From the NCBI GenBank assembly GCA_903772945.1, contig CAICTM010000133.1, forward strand, positions 1 to 64,000: a stretch of 64,000 nt of DNA. The letters run 5' to 3'. Shown in pieces: positions 10,694 through 19,819 of the stretch (positions are counted from its first letter, which is position 1; each line of letters opens with the position of its first letter). This stretch comes from Seminavis robusta (Eukaryota; Bacillariophyta; Bacillariophyceae; Naviculales; Naviculaceae). The notes beneath the pieces are model-generated. The model did not search any database, was not told the origin of the DNA, and saw only the letters and a program-made list of their open reading frames with translations. A program made the translations under genes and the position numbers.

Positions 10694-11547
10694 GCTATTA
10701 TTATAATAAGTGTTCTTTGTTGGTTTGGTTTGGAATCTCAGTTTGATGCTTGGAGCTTTGTGAGAAAGTCGAGGGTCGCTTTTGGCGTCAATGGCTGAAA
10801 TTGGGCTGCCGTTCTTGGTTGTTCTTTTGTATTTATTTTGTGTCACAGAAGCTTTGCGGCAATGCAGATCCCAGACGCTCCCGCACTTCGCGCTTGACTG
10901 ATGAGTCACTCTGCTGACCGCTTGAGCACGAATAAGGTCAGGATTGGAGGTGCGAGAGATCTTTGTGCGTTGATAGCGGTACCATCGACACCGCCACGAG
11001 CCAGTAATCCGTGCATAATCCCAACAGCTTCCCATGAATACATAAGATTCAAGGTGATTTAAAAGTCAATTGTACTACTGAAGTAGGTGAGAAATGCTCT
11101 AATCCTCTAGATTCCTTATGGCTTATTAGGCAATCTTGGAGAGTCTGTTTCGCTTTTAAATACGTTTAGAAACCGTGACATTGACTTGCTAAGTCGACAG
11201 ATTTTTTTGGACGAAACGCTTGTTCGTTTGTCCGTTTATAAGAGCTTTTAGCCGTTTCATGAAAGACTGGATCTTTTTACGGTTACTGGCTTTTTGCATG
11301 CACTTTTACCACACCGAAGGAGATGGTGCATCGTGGGAAGCATCGCAGGTTGTGGGATCAAAGCTGCATCAACAAGAGTCAGGCAAGATAGATCTGGAGG
11401 TGATTCGATTCAGCGATTGTCACGTCAACAGAAGGGCCATGGGAATGAGAGGATCTCGACTACAAGAATCTACTGCCAGCTAGCTAGTCTTTCCCACTTG
11501 TTTGTCCCACCAGGACGATCTATAATATCCAGGAATGAGATTCAGCG
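10694..11547. other. Intergenic, divergent region
   Basis: This separates the minus-strand small protein from the plus-strand MOSC gene, so both promoters should lie here. Short plus-strand frames at 11220-11483 and 11294-11647 show no motif. A TTAATAG/CTAGCTAG tract is present near 11480. Confidence 0.35.
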
Positions 11548-12594
11548 ATGGTACCGCCAGGATGGATCTTTTCGGTACTGGCCAGTTCACTGCTTGCATT
11601 GGATAGTAATACTATTAATAGTCCTCCATCATCATCGGCCACCATAACGGGGCTGTACCGTTATGCGGTCAAGGGGTTGAGTGGGGATTCCTTGAAGCAA
11701 GTGCATATATCCCAGGCGTATGATACCTTTCCCGATGATCGACGCTTTGCCCTTCTCTACGACAAGAATGTCCCCAAGTGGCAAGACATGTTGTCGGCCA
11801 AGAAGGAGTGGCTTCATAAGGAGAACTTTCTCTGTGCCTTTACCAACCCCGAGCTAATGGCCAGATACGAGGCTTCTTATCAGCTCTTATTACAACAATC
11901 ATCATCATCATCAAAGGCAGAAAGCTATGGGGTTCCTTCGGACAATATTGTTGGGAAGGAACATACTGCAGCAACGCGGCGACTGCTGTCTCTTCGAGAT
12001 CGAACGAGCCAAGCATCGGTTTTCGGTCCAGAGGATCTGGCCACCGAGCACGGCCAAACAGCACTAGCAGACTTTTTCTCCCAACAATCCGGCCTGGCGG
12101 TTCAGTGTATCACGGCGGATGGACATGCCCGACAAAAACATCAGTTTGGCAACACATCGTCGAGATGGAAACAACAACGAAAAGATACTCGAACCATTCA
12201 TTTGATCAATGCCAATACCGTCCAGCAAGTGGCCGAGAAATGCCAGATACCTACACTCCACCCCACACGGTTTCGCCCCAACATTGTGGTGGAGGGGTGG
12301 GAACCGTGGGCGGAATTTGATTGGATTGGAAAAACATTAAAGGTCCATTCTTCTTCTTCCAGCAGCAACAAGAACACCAAGGAGGATCCAATACGACTCT
12401 CGGTTTTGGCAAAGACGGTTCGCTGTGACGGGGTCAGTGTGGATCCACTGGATCCTGGTGTTGTGCTAGATGTGCCCAAGCTATTGACGCAGCATTTCCC
12501 CGAACACGGACCCTATTTGGGAATTTACGCGACCATTGATGATCCTGGGGTGTTGTCTCTGGGGGATCAAGTGATGCTGTCCTTGGATGAATGA
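11548..12594 (+). CDS. MOSC-domain protein, mARC-like molybdoenzyme
   Basis: Single-exon protein of 348 aa with ATG at 11548. The N terminus (WIFSVLASSLLALDS) is hydrophobic and may be a membrane anchor, as in mARC proteins. ITGLYRYAVKGLSGDSLKQV is the MOSC N-terminal beta-barrel. RFRPNIVVEGWEPWAEFDW is the typical MOSC entry motif. VRCDGVSVDPLDPG matches the 'RC..vxVDPxxG' motif that carries the Cys ligating the molybdenum cofactor in mARC. LGIYATIDDPGVLSLGDQV matches the family's final strands. Known family members reduce N-hydroxylated compounds with cytochrome b5 and its reductase, usually on mitochondria or peroxisomes. The middle part (~100-180) has a low-complexity Ser run and is less conserved. 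The substrate here is inferred only. Confidence 0.82.
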   Translation: MVPPGWIFSVLASSLLALDSNTINSPPSSSATITGLYRYAVKGLSGDSLKQVHISQAYDTFPDDRRFALLYDKNVPKWQDMLSAKKEWLHKENFLCAFTNPELMARYEASYQLLLQQSSSSSKAESYGVPSDNIVGKEHTAATRRLLSLRDRTSQASVFGPEDLATEHGQTALADFFSQQSGLAVQCITADGHARQKHQFGNTSSRWKQQRKDTRTIHLINANTVQQVAEKCQIPTLHPTRFRPNIVVEGWEPWAEFDWIGKTLKVHSSSSSSNKNTKEDPIRLSVLAKTVRCDGVSVDPLDPGVVLDVPKLLTQHFPEHGPYLGIYATIDDPGVLSLGDQVMLSLDE

Positions 12595-12858
12595 AGAATA
12601 GTATCGGAACGAACTCCGAGATTTGGTTTTTGAGAAAATGATATTATACAGCAGCTTGAGTGGCCATGACGTCTATCCGCGGCATCAACGTGGCGACTCA
12701 TCCCTCGAACTTAGCGGGTTCGTCCTTGGGCTGGCATGCAACGACATTGGAGCAATTCTCTTTGCGATTCTGTTACTATGGTGTTATAGCTATGATGACA
12801 ACCTCAACTAGTGTAACTTCATTCATCAAGGGTCTCGCCCATGCAACCAAAGCTTCTT

Positions 12859-14052
12859 CTAACGAGTGACAACATTCCATAGGAAAGGTGCAACCAGCAA
12901 CATCCAAAGGCTGCCGTTGCTCCAAGCTGAACTGCTGGAAGATGTTGTGTCTTGTAGGCTAAGCGTGGAAACGTCCACAGGGTCTTTCATTTGGTTCAAA
13001 TCAGGTTCAGTTGTCTCCCCTGTAGCTGTAGCGATAAGCGCCGAAACGTCCATAGGGTCTAGCACATGGTTCAATTCAAGTTCAGATGTCTCCCCTGTAG
13101 CAATGTTGACCTTTTCGATCTTGTAGCTTTCGGGAGTCTGGGATCTCATACTGGTAGGTCTGGTCGGCATAACATTCTTGACATTGTAAGCAAAGGTCCC
13201 ATCATCTGCAAATGAAACAGCAGTGAGACCAAAGGAGGCCCTTGTGAATTGGCGGTACCCGACAAGCCGGACAGCCGTCTCGTTGTAGTAAAAGTAGGCA
13301 GAGAGGAAGCAATCGGCACCATTCTCACGGAGTTCCACAACTTGTAGTTGATCCCAGTGGTTATGCGCTGGCCCATTGAAGTAGTTCGGCCTTCCTGTGT
13401 ATTCGAACGTCGTGTAGGACACGTCGTCTGGATTTGAAAGATCCACAATGGCAACTACCGGCTCGGTGTCGGATGGACCGCCCGAGCTCAAACTGGGGAT
13501 GGGCTCTCCCGATGGCAGTGTTTCTGCAGGTTCACCCCGACTGTTGTAAAAATAGTAGCCTCGCTCGAGATTGTCGCTGTATAGAAACACATTCTCCAGG
13601 CGACCTCCTTGCTCCAAGGGATTGGCAAAATCAAGCGCAAGGGGCTCGACCAAATCCGGACCAGACAGGACGGCGCTAAATCCATCCTCACTGCTTTCGA
13701 AGGTGTAATTCCTTGTCGGCTGTGTGGATTCAAGCGGTTCATTTACATCAAGGTCTTGTGGCAACCCCAGGAATACATTTCCTGTGATTGTGTCGATGGT
13801 AATGTTCTGAACGGAGACGGGGTCTTGAGTTTCAAAGAAGTCTTCTTCCGTCTGATTGTACGTCCCCAACAAGGCCGCCAACAGGGACGGATCAGAGGTT
13901 GTTCTAATGGACTCTTCAACGATGAAGGTTCCGATACGACCGGGTTCGATCACAGAGCATCCTTCCGCTGTCTTGGCTTCTTGGAATGCAACAAGAGACC
14001 AGAAACAGACAGCGAGACAAGATAATCGTTTCGCAGATGGAGCAAGGAGCAT
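12859..14052 (-). CDS. Secreted protein with probable GPI-type C terminus, unknown family
   Basis: 397 aa from the ATG at 14052, chosen because it begins a clear signal peptide (LSCLAVCFWSLVAFQEA); the frame upstream of it is hydrophilic. The protein ends in a Ser run followed by a hydrophobic tail (LWMLLVAPFLWNVV), the layout of GPI-anchor signals. The body is rich in Asn, Thr and acidic residues, with several N-glycosylation sites (NQTE, NITI, NYTF, NETA). Near the C terminus a segment of ~33 residues is duplicated in tandem (ATGETSELELNHVLDPMDVS, then ATGETTEPDLNQMKDPVDVS). The corresponding DNA copies at about 12970-13120 remain clearly similar. No catalytic motif was recognised, so a cell-surface role is inference. 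Confidence 0.7.
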   Translation of the reverse strand: MLLAPSAKRLSCLAVCFWSLVAFQEAKTAEGCSVIEPGRIGTFIVEESIRTTSDPSLLAALLGTYNQTEEDFFETQDPVSVQNITIDTITGNVFLGLPQDLDVNEPLESTQPTRNYTFESSEDGFSAVLSGPDLVEPLALDFANPLEQGGRLENVFLYSDNLERGYYFYNSRGEPAETLPSGEPIPSLSSGGPSDTEPVVAIVDLSNPDDVSYTTFEYTGRPNYFNGPAHNHWDQLQVVELRENGADCFLSAYFYYNETAVRLVGYRQFTRASFGLTAVSFADDGTFAYNVKNVMPTRPTSMRSQTPESYKIEKVNIATGETSELELNHVLDPMDVSALIATATGETTEPDLNQMKDPVDVSTLSLQDTTSSSSSAWSNGSLWMLLVAPFLWNVVTR

Positions 14053-14881
14053 AATAGTTTTCGATGAATGGTGGGGCTTGCGAGGAGTGGCTGGGCTGTT
14101 GTTTTCGTTTTGTATGTCAGGTAATTTATGCGAGCTTGTTTTCCAGGCGTCGCAGTCGAACCACACAACGTGCTCGGAATCGAATCATTCAATGAGACAG
14201 TGTTGTGTCAGTCGAGTTCAGCACGAACACCTCGACCGCACTGTTCCGAACCAGTCGTGGTAATTTTTGGTTGAACGGCCAAACGCCGTGCCCACAAGGT
14301 CACTTATATTGCAAAAAGTTTGGCGAATCAATCTGATGCCCTCTCCCGCAAAGCAGCATGTTTAAATGTAGCTAGCATTCGGTATGCGGCATGCATCCCA
14401 TCATCGAACAGGTTTTTATCGTATCCCTTCGTATCAGCTCCAGCTATTTCCTCAATGTTCCAACTACCAATGGATCAATGGATTGATGAACCAGGCTGCA
14501 GCAAAGAGCGCAACAAGATGATGACATCTGTCTGTTGTGGATTTGGAATCATCGGTCGCCATGAAACGTACTTCACTGCCCTAAGCAAGGTCACCATCCA
14601 TCATGTATATACCGTGCCTTGTTATTTTGTAGGCGCTCCAGAAGGTCATCGGTGTCGCTTCCAAACCTTCCGCAACCTGCCAACAGACAACTTGTCGTGA
14701 GCAAACCAAACTCTTTCGGTTGGGCCACTGTATTTTGCTGGTCAAATTTTCTACTACTACTAGCTAGCCAGTCTGCACAATACCCGTACGGTAGGATGAT
14801 TCTTGGCATATAGTTCCTGCCATTTGGTCCCTCGATGGCTGCGCCCCTGCCCCGTGTGAACTGGCTGGTTTGGTCTTTACA
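14053..14881. other. Intergenic, no gene recognised
   Basis: This stretch lies between the start of the secreted-protein gene and the stop of the membrane-protein gene. A 126-aa plus-strand frame at 14320-14700 has no motif and atypical composition, and is treated as chance. Confidence 0.4.
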
Positions 14882-15454
14882 CTACCCACACTTTTCCATG
14901 TCTTGTTGCTCGTCATGATAGTAGGATTCGGATGAATCACTGCGGTCATTATTATTATTATTTGCTTGTTGCTTTTGAATGGTATCTTTGAGGAGCGACT
15001 GTCGCAATTGGGATCGAAAACGGAGGACTTCTTCCCTATTGTTGTTGTCGGATTTGGGAATCCAATGATCCATAGCATTGGCCAAGAGAATACCAGCTGG
15101 CAGAACCGGGGCGTACCAATGAGGGGAATCCGCCGGTAGCATCCACAGGTATAATACGATGTAGACGCCCAATGCCATGGTGATGACACACATGCCTGCA
15201 TATTGTAGGAGGGTTTTCTTGGTGTCTGTCGTAGTACTAGTGGAAGAAGTAGATGAAAGGTTCTGCCGTTGTCTTATGCCGTCTTTGACCCATCGATGGA
15301 ACAATCCTCCTGGTCGGACACAACAACGCCGCATAGCAACACTCGCCATGATCACAACGGCAGAGGATACAACCCAAACTGGGTTTAGCTTGCTCTTGTC
15401 CATCTTCTCCTCTTTCAACAATCCTCTTCCCTTAATTCTTGTTGTTGCTTCCAT
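14882..15454 (-). CDS. Small membrane protein of unknown function
   Basis: 190 aa from ATG at 15454. The frame is open further upstream, but that would run across the start of the divergent galactosidase gene. There are hydrophobic segments at WVVSSAVVIMASVAM, YAGMCVITMALGVYIVLYLW and HWYAPVLPAGILLANAM, giving two to three membrane passes. A Ser/Thr-rich loop separates the first two, and the C-terminal tail is polar, Asn/Asp/Gln-rich and partly encoded by an AAT/AAC microsatellite. No family was recognised. Start codons of this gene and the GH27 gene are 150 bp apart, so they may share a bidirectional promoter. Confidence 0.6.
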   Translation of the reverse strand: MEATTRIKGRGLLKEEKMDKSKLNPVWVVSSAVVIMASVAMRRCCVRPGGLFHRWVKDGIRQRQNLSSTSSTSTTTDTKKTLLQYAGMCVITMALGVYIVLYLWMLPADSPHWYAPVLPAGILLANAMDHWIPKSDNNNREEVLRFRSQLRQSLLKDTIQKQQANNNNNDRSDSSESYYHDEQQDMEKCG

Positions 15455-15603
15455 TTTGCCGTTGTTGCCTTTTCCCAAAGATCTTGTGACGTCACAAAAG
15501 AAGATCGCAAAAAATGGATGAGCAATCACCACCAGAACAACAAACCGGAAAGAAGGAACCATCCATACCGGTACCACTTGGAGAGATAGAGAGAGAATAC
15601 ACG
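15455..15603. promoter_or_regulatory. Short bidirectional promoter region
   Basis: Only 149 bp separate the start codons of two divergent genes. It contains a TGACGTCA palindrome at about 15487-15494, a CRE/bZIP-type core, and an ATACCGGTACC motif at about 15567. Function is inferred from position and motif only. Confidence 0.45.
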
Positions 15604-16927
15604 ATGATGACTCCCAACCTTCTTGGAGCTCTTGCTGTCTTGGCGTTGTTCGACTCGAAAGCCAGAGCTCTGGACAATGGCTTGGGAAAGACGCCCCCAA
15701 TGGGTTGGAACACTTGGTCAGTCAATCCCAATGCTCAAGCTAGATTGCGTGTGTGGTGTGGTCTTTGCTCTCACATCATGCAGTGCGCCAAAATAATTAT
15801 AATGGGTTGATCATCATCATCATCATCATCATCATCATTACAGGTACAACTTTCGCTGCGACTTGAATGAGACTGTGATTCACGAGGCCGTGGAGGCGTT
15901 CCTCGACTATGGACTGCTCGATGTGGGATACGAATACATCAATTTGGACGACTGTTGGCAGCTTCGACGGGATATGAACACGGGCCAGATTGTCGAGGAC
16001 CGCGACAAATTTCCTTCGGGAATGACGGCACTGGGCGATTACATCCATTCCAAAGGACTCAAGTTTGGTCTCTACAGCGATGCCGGTCTCATGACGTGTC
16101 AACAACGACCGGGATCTCTGGGAGTAGAATCCATTGATGCGCAAACATACGCCGACTTTGGATGCGATTTCTTGAAATACGACAATTGTTTCTCCTTTCA
16201 TTTGCCTCCTCAGCAACGCTATCAAGCCATGCGAGATGCTCTCAATGCCACTGGCCGACCCATCTTTTATAGTCTCTGCGAATGGGGCGAACAAGATCCT
16301 GCCACATGGGCACCACCCGTGGGCAATTCCTGGAGGACCACGCCCGATATTGGGCAGCGTCCCACCTGGAGTATACTCATGAAAATGACCGATCTCAATG
16401 AGCCTCTCTGGTCTACCGCCGGCCCCGGAGGATGGAACGATCCCGACATGTTGCAAGTGGGAAAAGGACATTTGACGTTGGCGGAACAAAAAAGTCAGTT
16501 TACTTTGTGGGCCATTATGAAGGCACCGCTGCTATTGGGCAATGATATTCGACACATGTCGGGGGAGATTCTGGAGATTATTCGCAACAAGAAACTCATT
16601 GCAATCAACCAAGATGCACTGGGAATACAAGCCCATGTCGTGTGGTCTTCGGAGGATAAGGATACAGTAAAGGGACAGCAAGTCTGGGCGGGACCACTGC
16701 ATGGAGGTGACTTTGTCATTGTCATGCTCAACCGAGGAGCTCTCAATAATGTGGAGATTACAGTGAATTGGAATGATATTCCTGATTTCTATACAGAAAC
16801 TACCACTGTAGTGCTGGAGGACCTTTGGAATTCCAAAAATGTCACTGCCAAAGGGAGTTTCACAACACATGTACAAGCTCATGATGTTGCAGCCTTTAGG
16901 GCGTCTCCGGTAACGACAGCAAGCTAG
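15604..16927 (+). CDS. Alpha-galactosidase, glycoside hydrolase family 27
   Basis: Two exons, 15604-15716 and 15844-16927, give 398 aa across a GT-AG intron splitting the Trp codon of GWNTW. The ATG at 15604 starts a signal peptide (LLGALAVLALFDSKARA); an in-frame ATG at 15514 would bury it. GH27 hallmarks are in order: GLGKTPPMGWNTW, YEYINLDDCW, KGLKFGLYSDAG, the nucleophile motif FLKYDNC, the SLCEWG strand, SWRTTPDI with the acid/base Asp, GGWNDPDML, MKAPLLLGNDIR and AINQDALG. A C-terminal beta-sandwich follows. The enzyme hydrolyses terminal alpha-galactosides (or alpha-N-acetylgalactosaminides) in the secretory pathway, vacuole or outside the cell. Length fits the family. Confidence 0.95.
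15811..15839. repeat. (TCA)n microsatellite in GH27 intron
   Basis: About nine TCA/ATC units sit directly before the acceptor ATTACAG at 15837-15843. They occupy the place of the usual pyrimidine tract. Confidence 0.8.
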
Positions 16928-17345
16928 AAAGAAATTGCAGAAAGCAAGGTTTGCAATAATGTGCACAGCACAAGTCCATCTCTGCTTTGCCTAAAAGCCT
17001 CCCCCCCGCTGGCAGTAGATAATTTCCGTTCCCTGCTCTTTAGCAATCTCAATTAAACAGTCTCTTCGTTTCGCTTAGAAGAACTTTGAAAATCCATAGG
17101 TACATTCAGTTTTACGCCTTTCCTCGGATGGATGGAAACGGCTGTGGATGGAGTGACAGTCGAGTGCAGTTGAGTGCATCCACCACGACCCGAGCGCTGA
17201 CCAGTATTTTTGCCAGTGCTGCTGGCTTCATACCGGCAAAAACACAACAGCCCAAGCGAAGTCCTACAGTAATAAGGAGGAGGTTGCCCATCGACCTCGA
17301 GTCCTTACAAGAAGGAGGCTACCAATCTAGCGACTACTAGTGACC
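16928..17345. other. Intergenic, no gene recognised
   Basis: This lies between two plus-strand genes. Short frames on both strands lack motifs. Confidence 0.35.
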
Positions 17346-18728
17346 ATGATGTTGAGTAGCGACCACGGCTTGAGCGACGAAGAGAAGGAAGCCTTTGGGG
17401 AGATTGCTGAGATTGTGTATGATCAAGATGAAACGAGTACATTGGACGAGGAGGAAGAAGAGGAGATTCTGCGTCTCTGCCAAGAATTTCCAAACCTGAC
17501 CACAAGGCTCTTCTACACATCCCAAGGTATCCGATTGAATCCTCTGGAGTTTCTCATTTGTTTCCGAGCTAGTCTGAAAGCCATTCAAGATTTCTGTGAC
17601 TCTCATCCCTCATCCATCGAAACTTCCAACAGTTTGCGGCTCTTGCCACTCCATTGGGCGTGCAAGACTAAACGCACACAACCTGGCGTCATCCAGTTTC
17701 TGACACACAGGCTGCCGATGGCTGCCTCCAGGAGGACGTTGGATGGTCTCTATCCAATTGATCTACTGTTCAAGCGCGAGCATACTCTGGAAGAAGTGAA
17801 AGCTGTTGTGCAAGCAGATTCTCCCGCAGGCAGCCTGAGCAAACAAGAGCACCAACTGCTACAAGGCTTTGCCTCTCGCCATGGCAATGTCCAAGTGATC
17901 GAGTACATTGTGGAACAGTGCCCTCTTGTCAGGCAAAAACACGAGACAGTCCGTGATATCTCATTGCCACAATTTACGGCTTTGGCCAAGCTGCTGCCGC
18001 AACTGACCAAATTCAGCCTCCACATTTTCTCTCGGGAACTACCCACTAGTAACGACTTGATTGGCTGGAATCATGTCATGGAAAAACTGGGGAATTGTAA
18101 TTCCTTGGATAGTCTCAACATTACTTTGAAATTTCCAGAGGGATTTCCATCCACTGGGCTGGATGCTCTCGGCAATGCCCTTGCCTCGATTGAAAACCTC
18201 AAAAGTTTGACTCTGGATGGAGGCGAGAGGGGACATTGGAATCGTACGATATTAACCCAGGCCAACCTGACGGCGGCGCTGGTAACCCTCCTCAGTCGCA
18301 ATTCTCTGCAAACTATACGGGTTCCCAACACAATCTCTGTCGATCACAACGAAATCTTTGATGCCTTGAAACGCAACATCAGCCTTGAATCCTTTGATAT
18401 TGTTTCCTGTGTCAACAATGACGACAAGCGAAAGGCGTTGGCGCAAGTTCTCCAAGTCAATACGACATTGCGTTTTGTAGAGCTTCGATCCACTGGAGGG
18501 GAGGCCGTGACGTACGACAAGATTCGGTACCTGCTGCAGCTCAACATGTCAGGGAGAGCCAAGGCCCGCACGTGCACCACATCTCGCGAGGAATTTGTCG
18601 ATCTACTGGCGACAGAAGTGGAATCCTGGGAGATCTCGTCAACTTCCACATCAATGCAGACGAGTCTCATGCTGGATCTATTGAGAGAGTGCCCCAGTAT
18701 TTGGTGTAGGAGACCGCAACATCGTTGA
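17346..18728 (+). CDS. Ankyrin/LRR-like protein of a diatom-type family
   Basis: Single-exon protein of about 460 aa with ATG at 17346. An acidic N terminus (LDEEEEEEIL) is followed by degenerate ankyrin-like helices: LRLLPLHWACKTKRTQPGVIQFLTHRLP, RTLDGLYPIDLLFK and GNVQVIEYIVEQCPLV. The C-terminal half has irregular leucine-rich repeats of the ribonuclease-inhibitor kind (LGNCNSLDSLNITLKFP, LASIENLKSLTLDGG, VNTTLRFVELRST). There is no signal peptide or membrane segment, so a cytosolic or nuclear protein-binding role is likely. The order ankyrin-then-LRR is seen here directly; a specific function cannot be given. The frame is intact. Confidence 0.6.
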   Translation: MMLSSDHGLSDEEKEAFGEIAEIVYDQDETSTLDEEEEEEILRLCQEFPNLTTRLFYTSQGIRLNPLEFLICFRASLKAIQDFCDSHPSSIETSNSLRLLPLHWACKTKRTQPGVIQFLTHRLPMAASRRTLDGLYPIDLLFKREHTLEEVKAVVQADSPAGSLSKQEHQLLQGFASRHGNVQVIEYIVEQCPLVRQKHETVRDISLPQFTALAKLLPQLTKFSLHIFSRELPTSNDLIGWNHVMEKLGNCNSLDSLNITLKFPEGFPSTGLDALGNALASIENLKSLTLDGGERGHWNRTILTQANLTAALVTLLSRNSLQTIRVPNTISVDHNEIFDALKRNISLESFDIVSCVNNDDKRKALAQVLQVNTTLRFVELRSTGGEAVTYDKIRYLLQLNMSGRAKARTCTTSREEFVDLLATEVESWEISSTSTSMQTSLMLDLLRECPSIWCRRPQHR

Positions 18729-19819
18729 TAGGCTCTCGCTTCCAAAGAGTATAGCTTTGGGCGAGGCAAAAAGCACAGGCTTATGCTACAAAGACCAAGA
18801 TTTCTTATGCGTGATGATATCTTACGACATGCAGCATTGCTCTACCAAGAGCCTGAACATGCTGTCTTCCGGAGTGAAGATTCAAAGGGAAACTACTGAC
18901 CTGAATGCTGCGCAGTCGGTCCCGTGACAAGAGAGATTGGATCGACACCGTCAAGCCAGAAAAGGACGCCTTCTTCCAACGGCTGCCTTCAAGGTAAAAG
19001 GGCCTCTAGATACAAAATCAATGATATTACCGGTTACAAGCCTTGTGTGGCCTCCATCGTCTGGTTCTAGACATGTTGAGAGCTACCCTTACGTTGAGTG
19101 TTCGAACGGTGATGCTTGATCCGCAAAAGGCATGCATTGCCAATCTCTATCCTTTGAAGTCAAGCGAGCTGTGGCAGATCTTCAGGTCGAGGACAGTAAC
19201 GGTGGACACGAACGTTAAAAGGGTGGACGTGTGGATTTCTCGCAGGGACATACCGGTAGCATATTTAGAATCGAATCTTCAATCAAGTTGACGGCTTCGG
19301 TGATATTCTGTCCACCACAGCTGCATATTGTACTTGAACAATGCGGGCTTGGTGAGTCGAGTGGCGAGTCGTTTGAAAAAACGGTTTTCTTTTCTTCGTG
19401 AATACCAAAAAAAGACAAGTCAAAGTCAGGCTCATCAACCCAATGCATCCTCCCGATCACATCCATTTGGCGTGCCTTCCCACTAGCAGCTTCAGGCAGC
19501 AGCCAACAACGAAGGGTGATTGCGTCCGGTTGCGTGCTTCAGCTACTACATTGTAGAATGCCAGCAAGGCAACGGCGCAAGCGGCTTCGGTATCCTCAGC
19601 TCTTTCCCCCTTCTCCAGCACCATGAAGCCACACCTCGTCAATGCATTAGATGTTCGTCAAACCGAGTCATGAAGTCGCTCGAGAGAACTATTAATAGCT
19701 AGCTAGCTAGCATAAAGAAAGATTGAACTATGCAGATTAAATTCTTACCACCTATTTGGGCATCAATAGTCTTCTAAGTACTAGGTTCAGCGTCCAAACA
19801 GTTACCTGCATGCAAAAGC
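18729..19819. other. Intergenic, no gene recognised
   Basis: About 1.1 kb between convergent genes, with only short frames lacking motifs. A GCTAGCTAGCTAGC run lies at about 19698-19711. Confidence 0.4.

Noticed and set aside
14320-14700. 126-aa plus-strand frame
   Set aside because: It has no motif, unusual composition and no neighbouring exon. It is likely chance.
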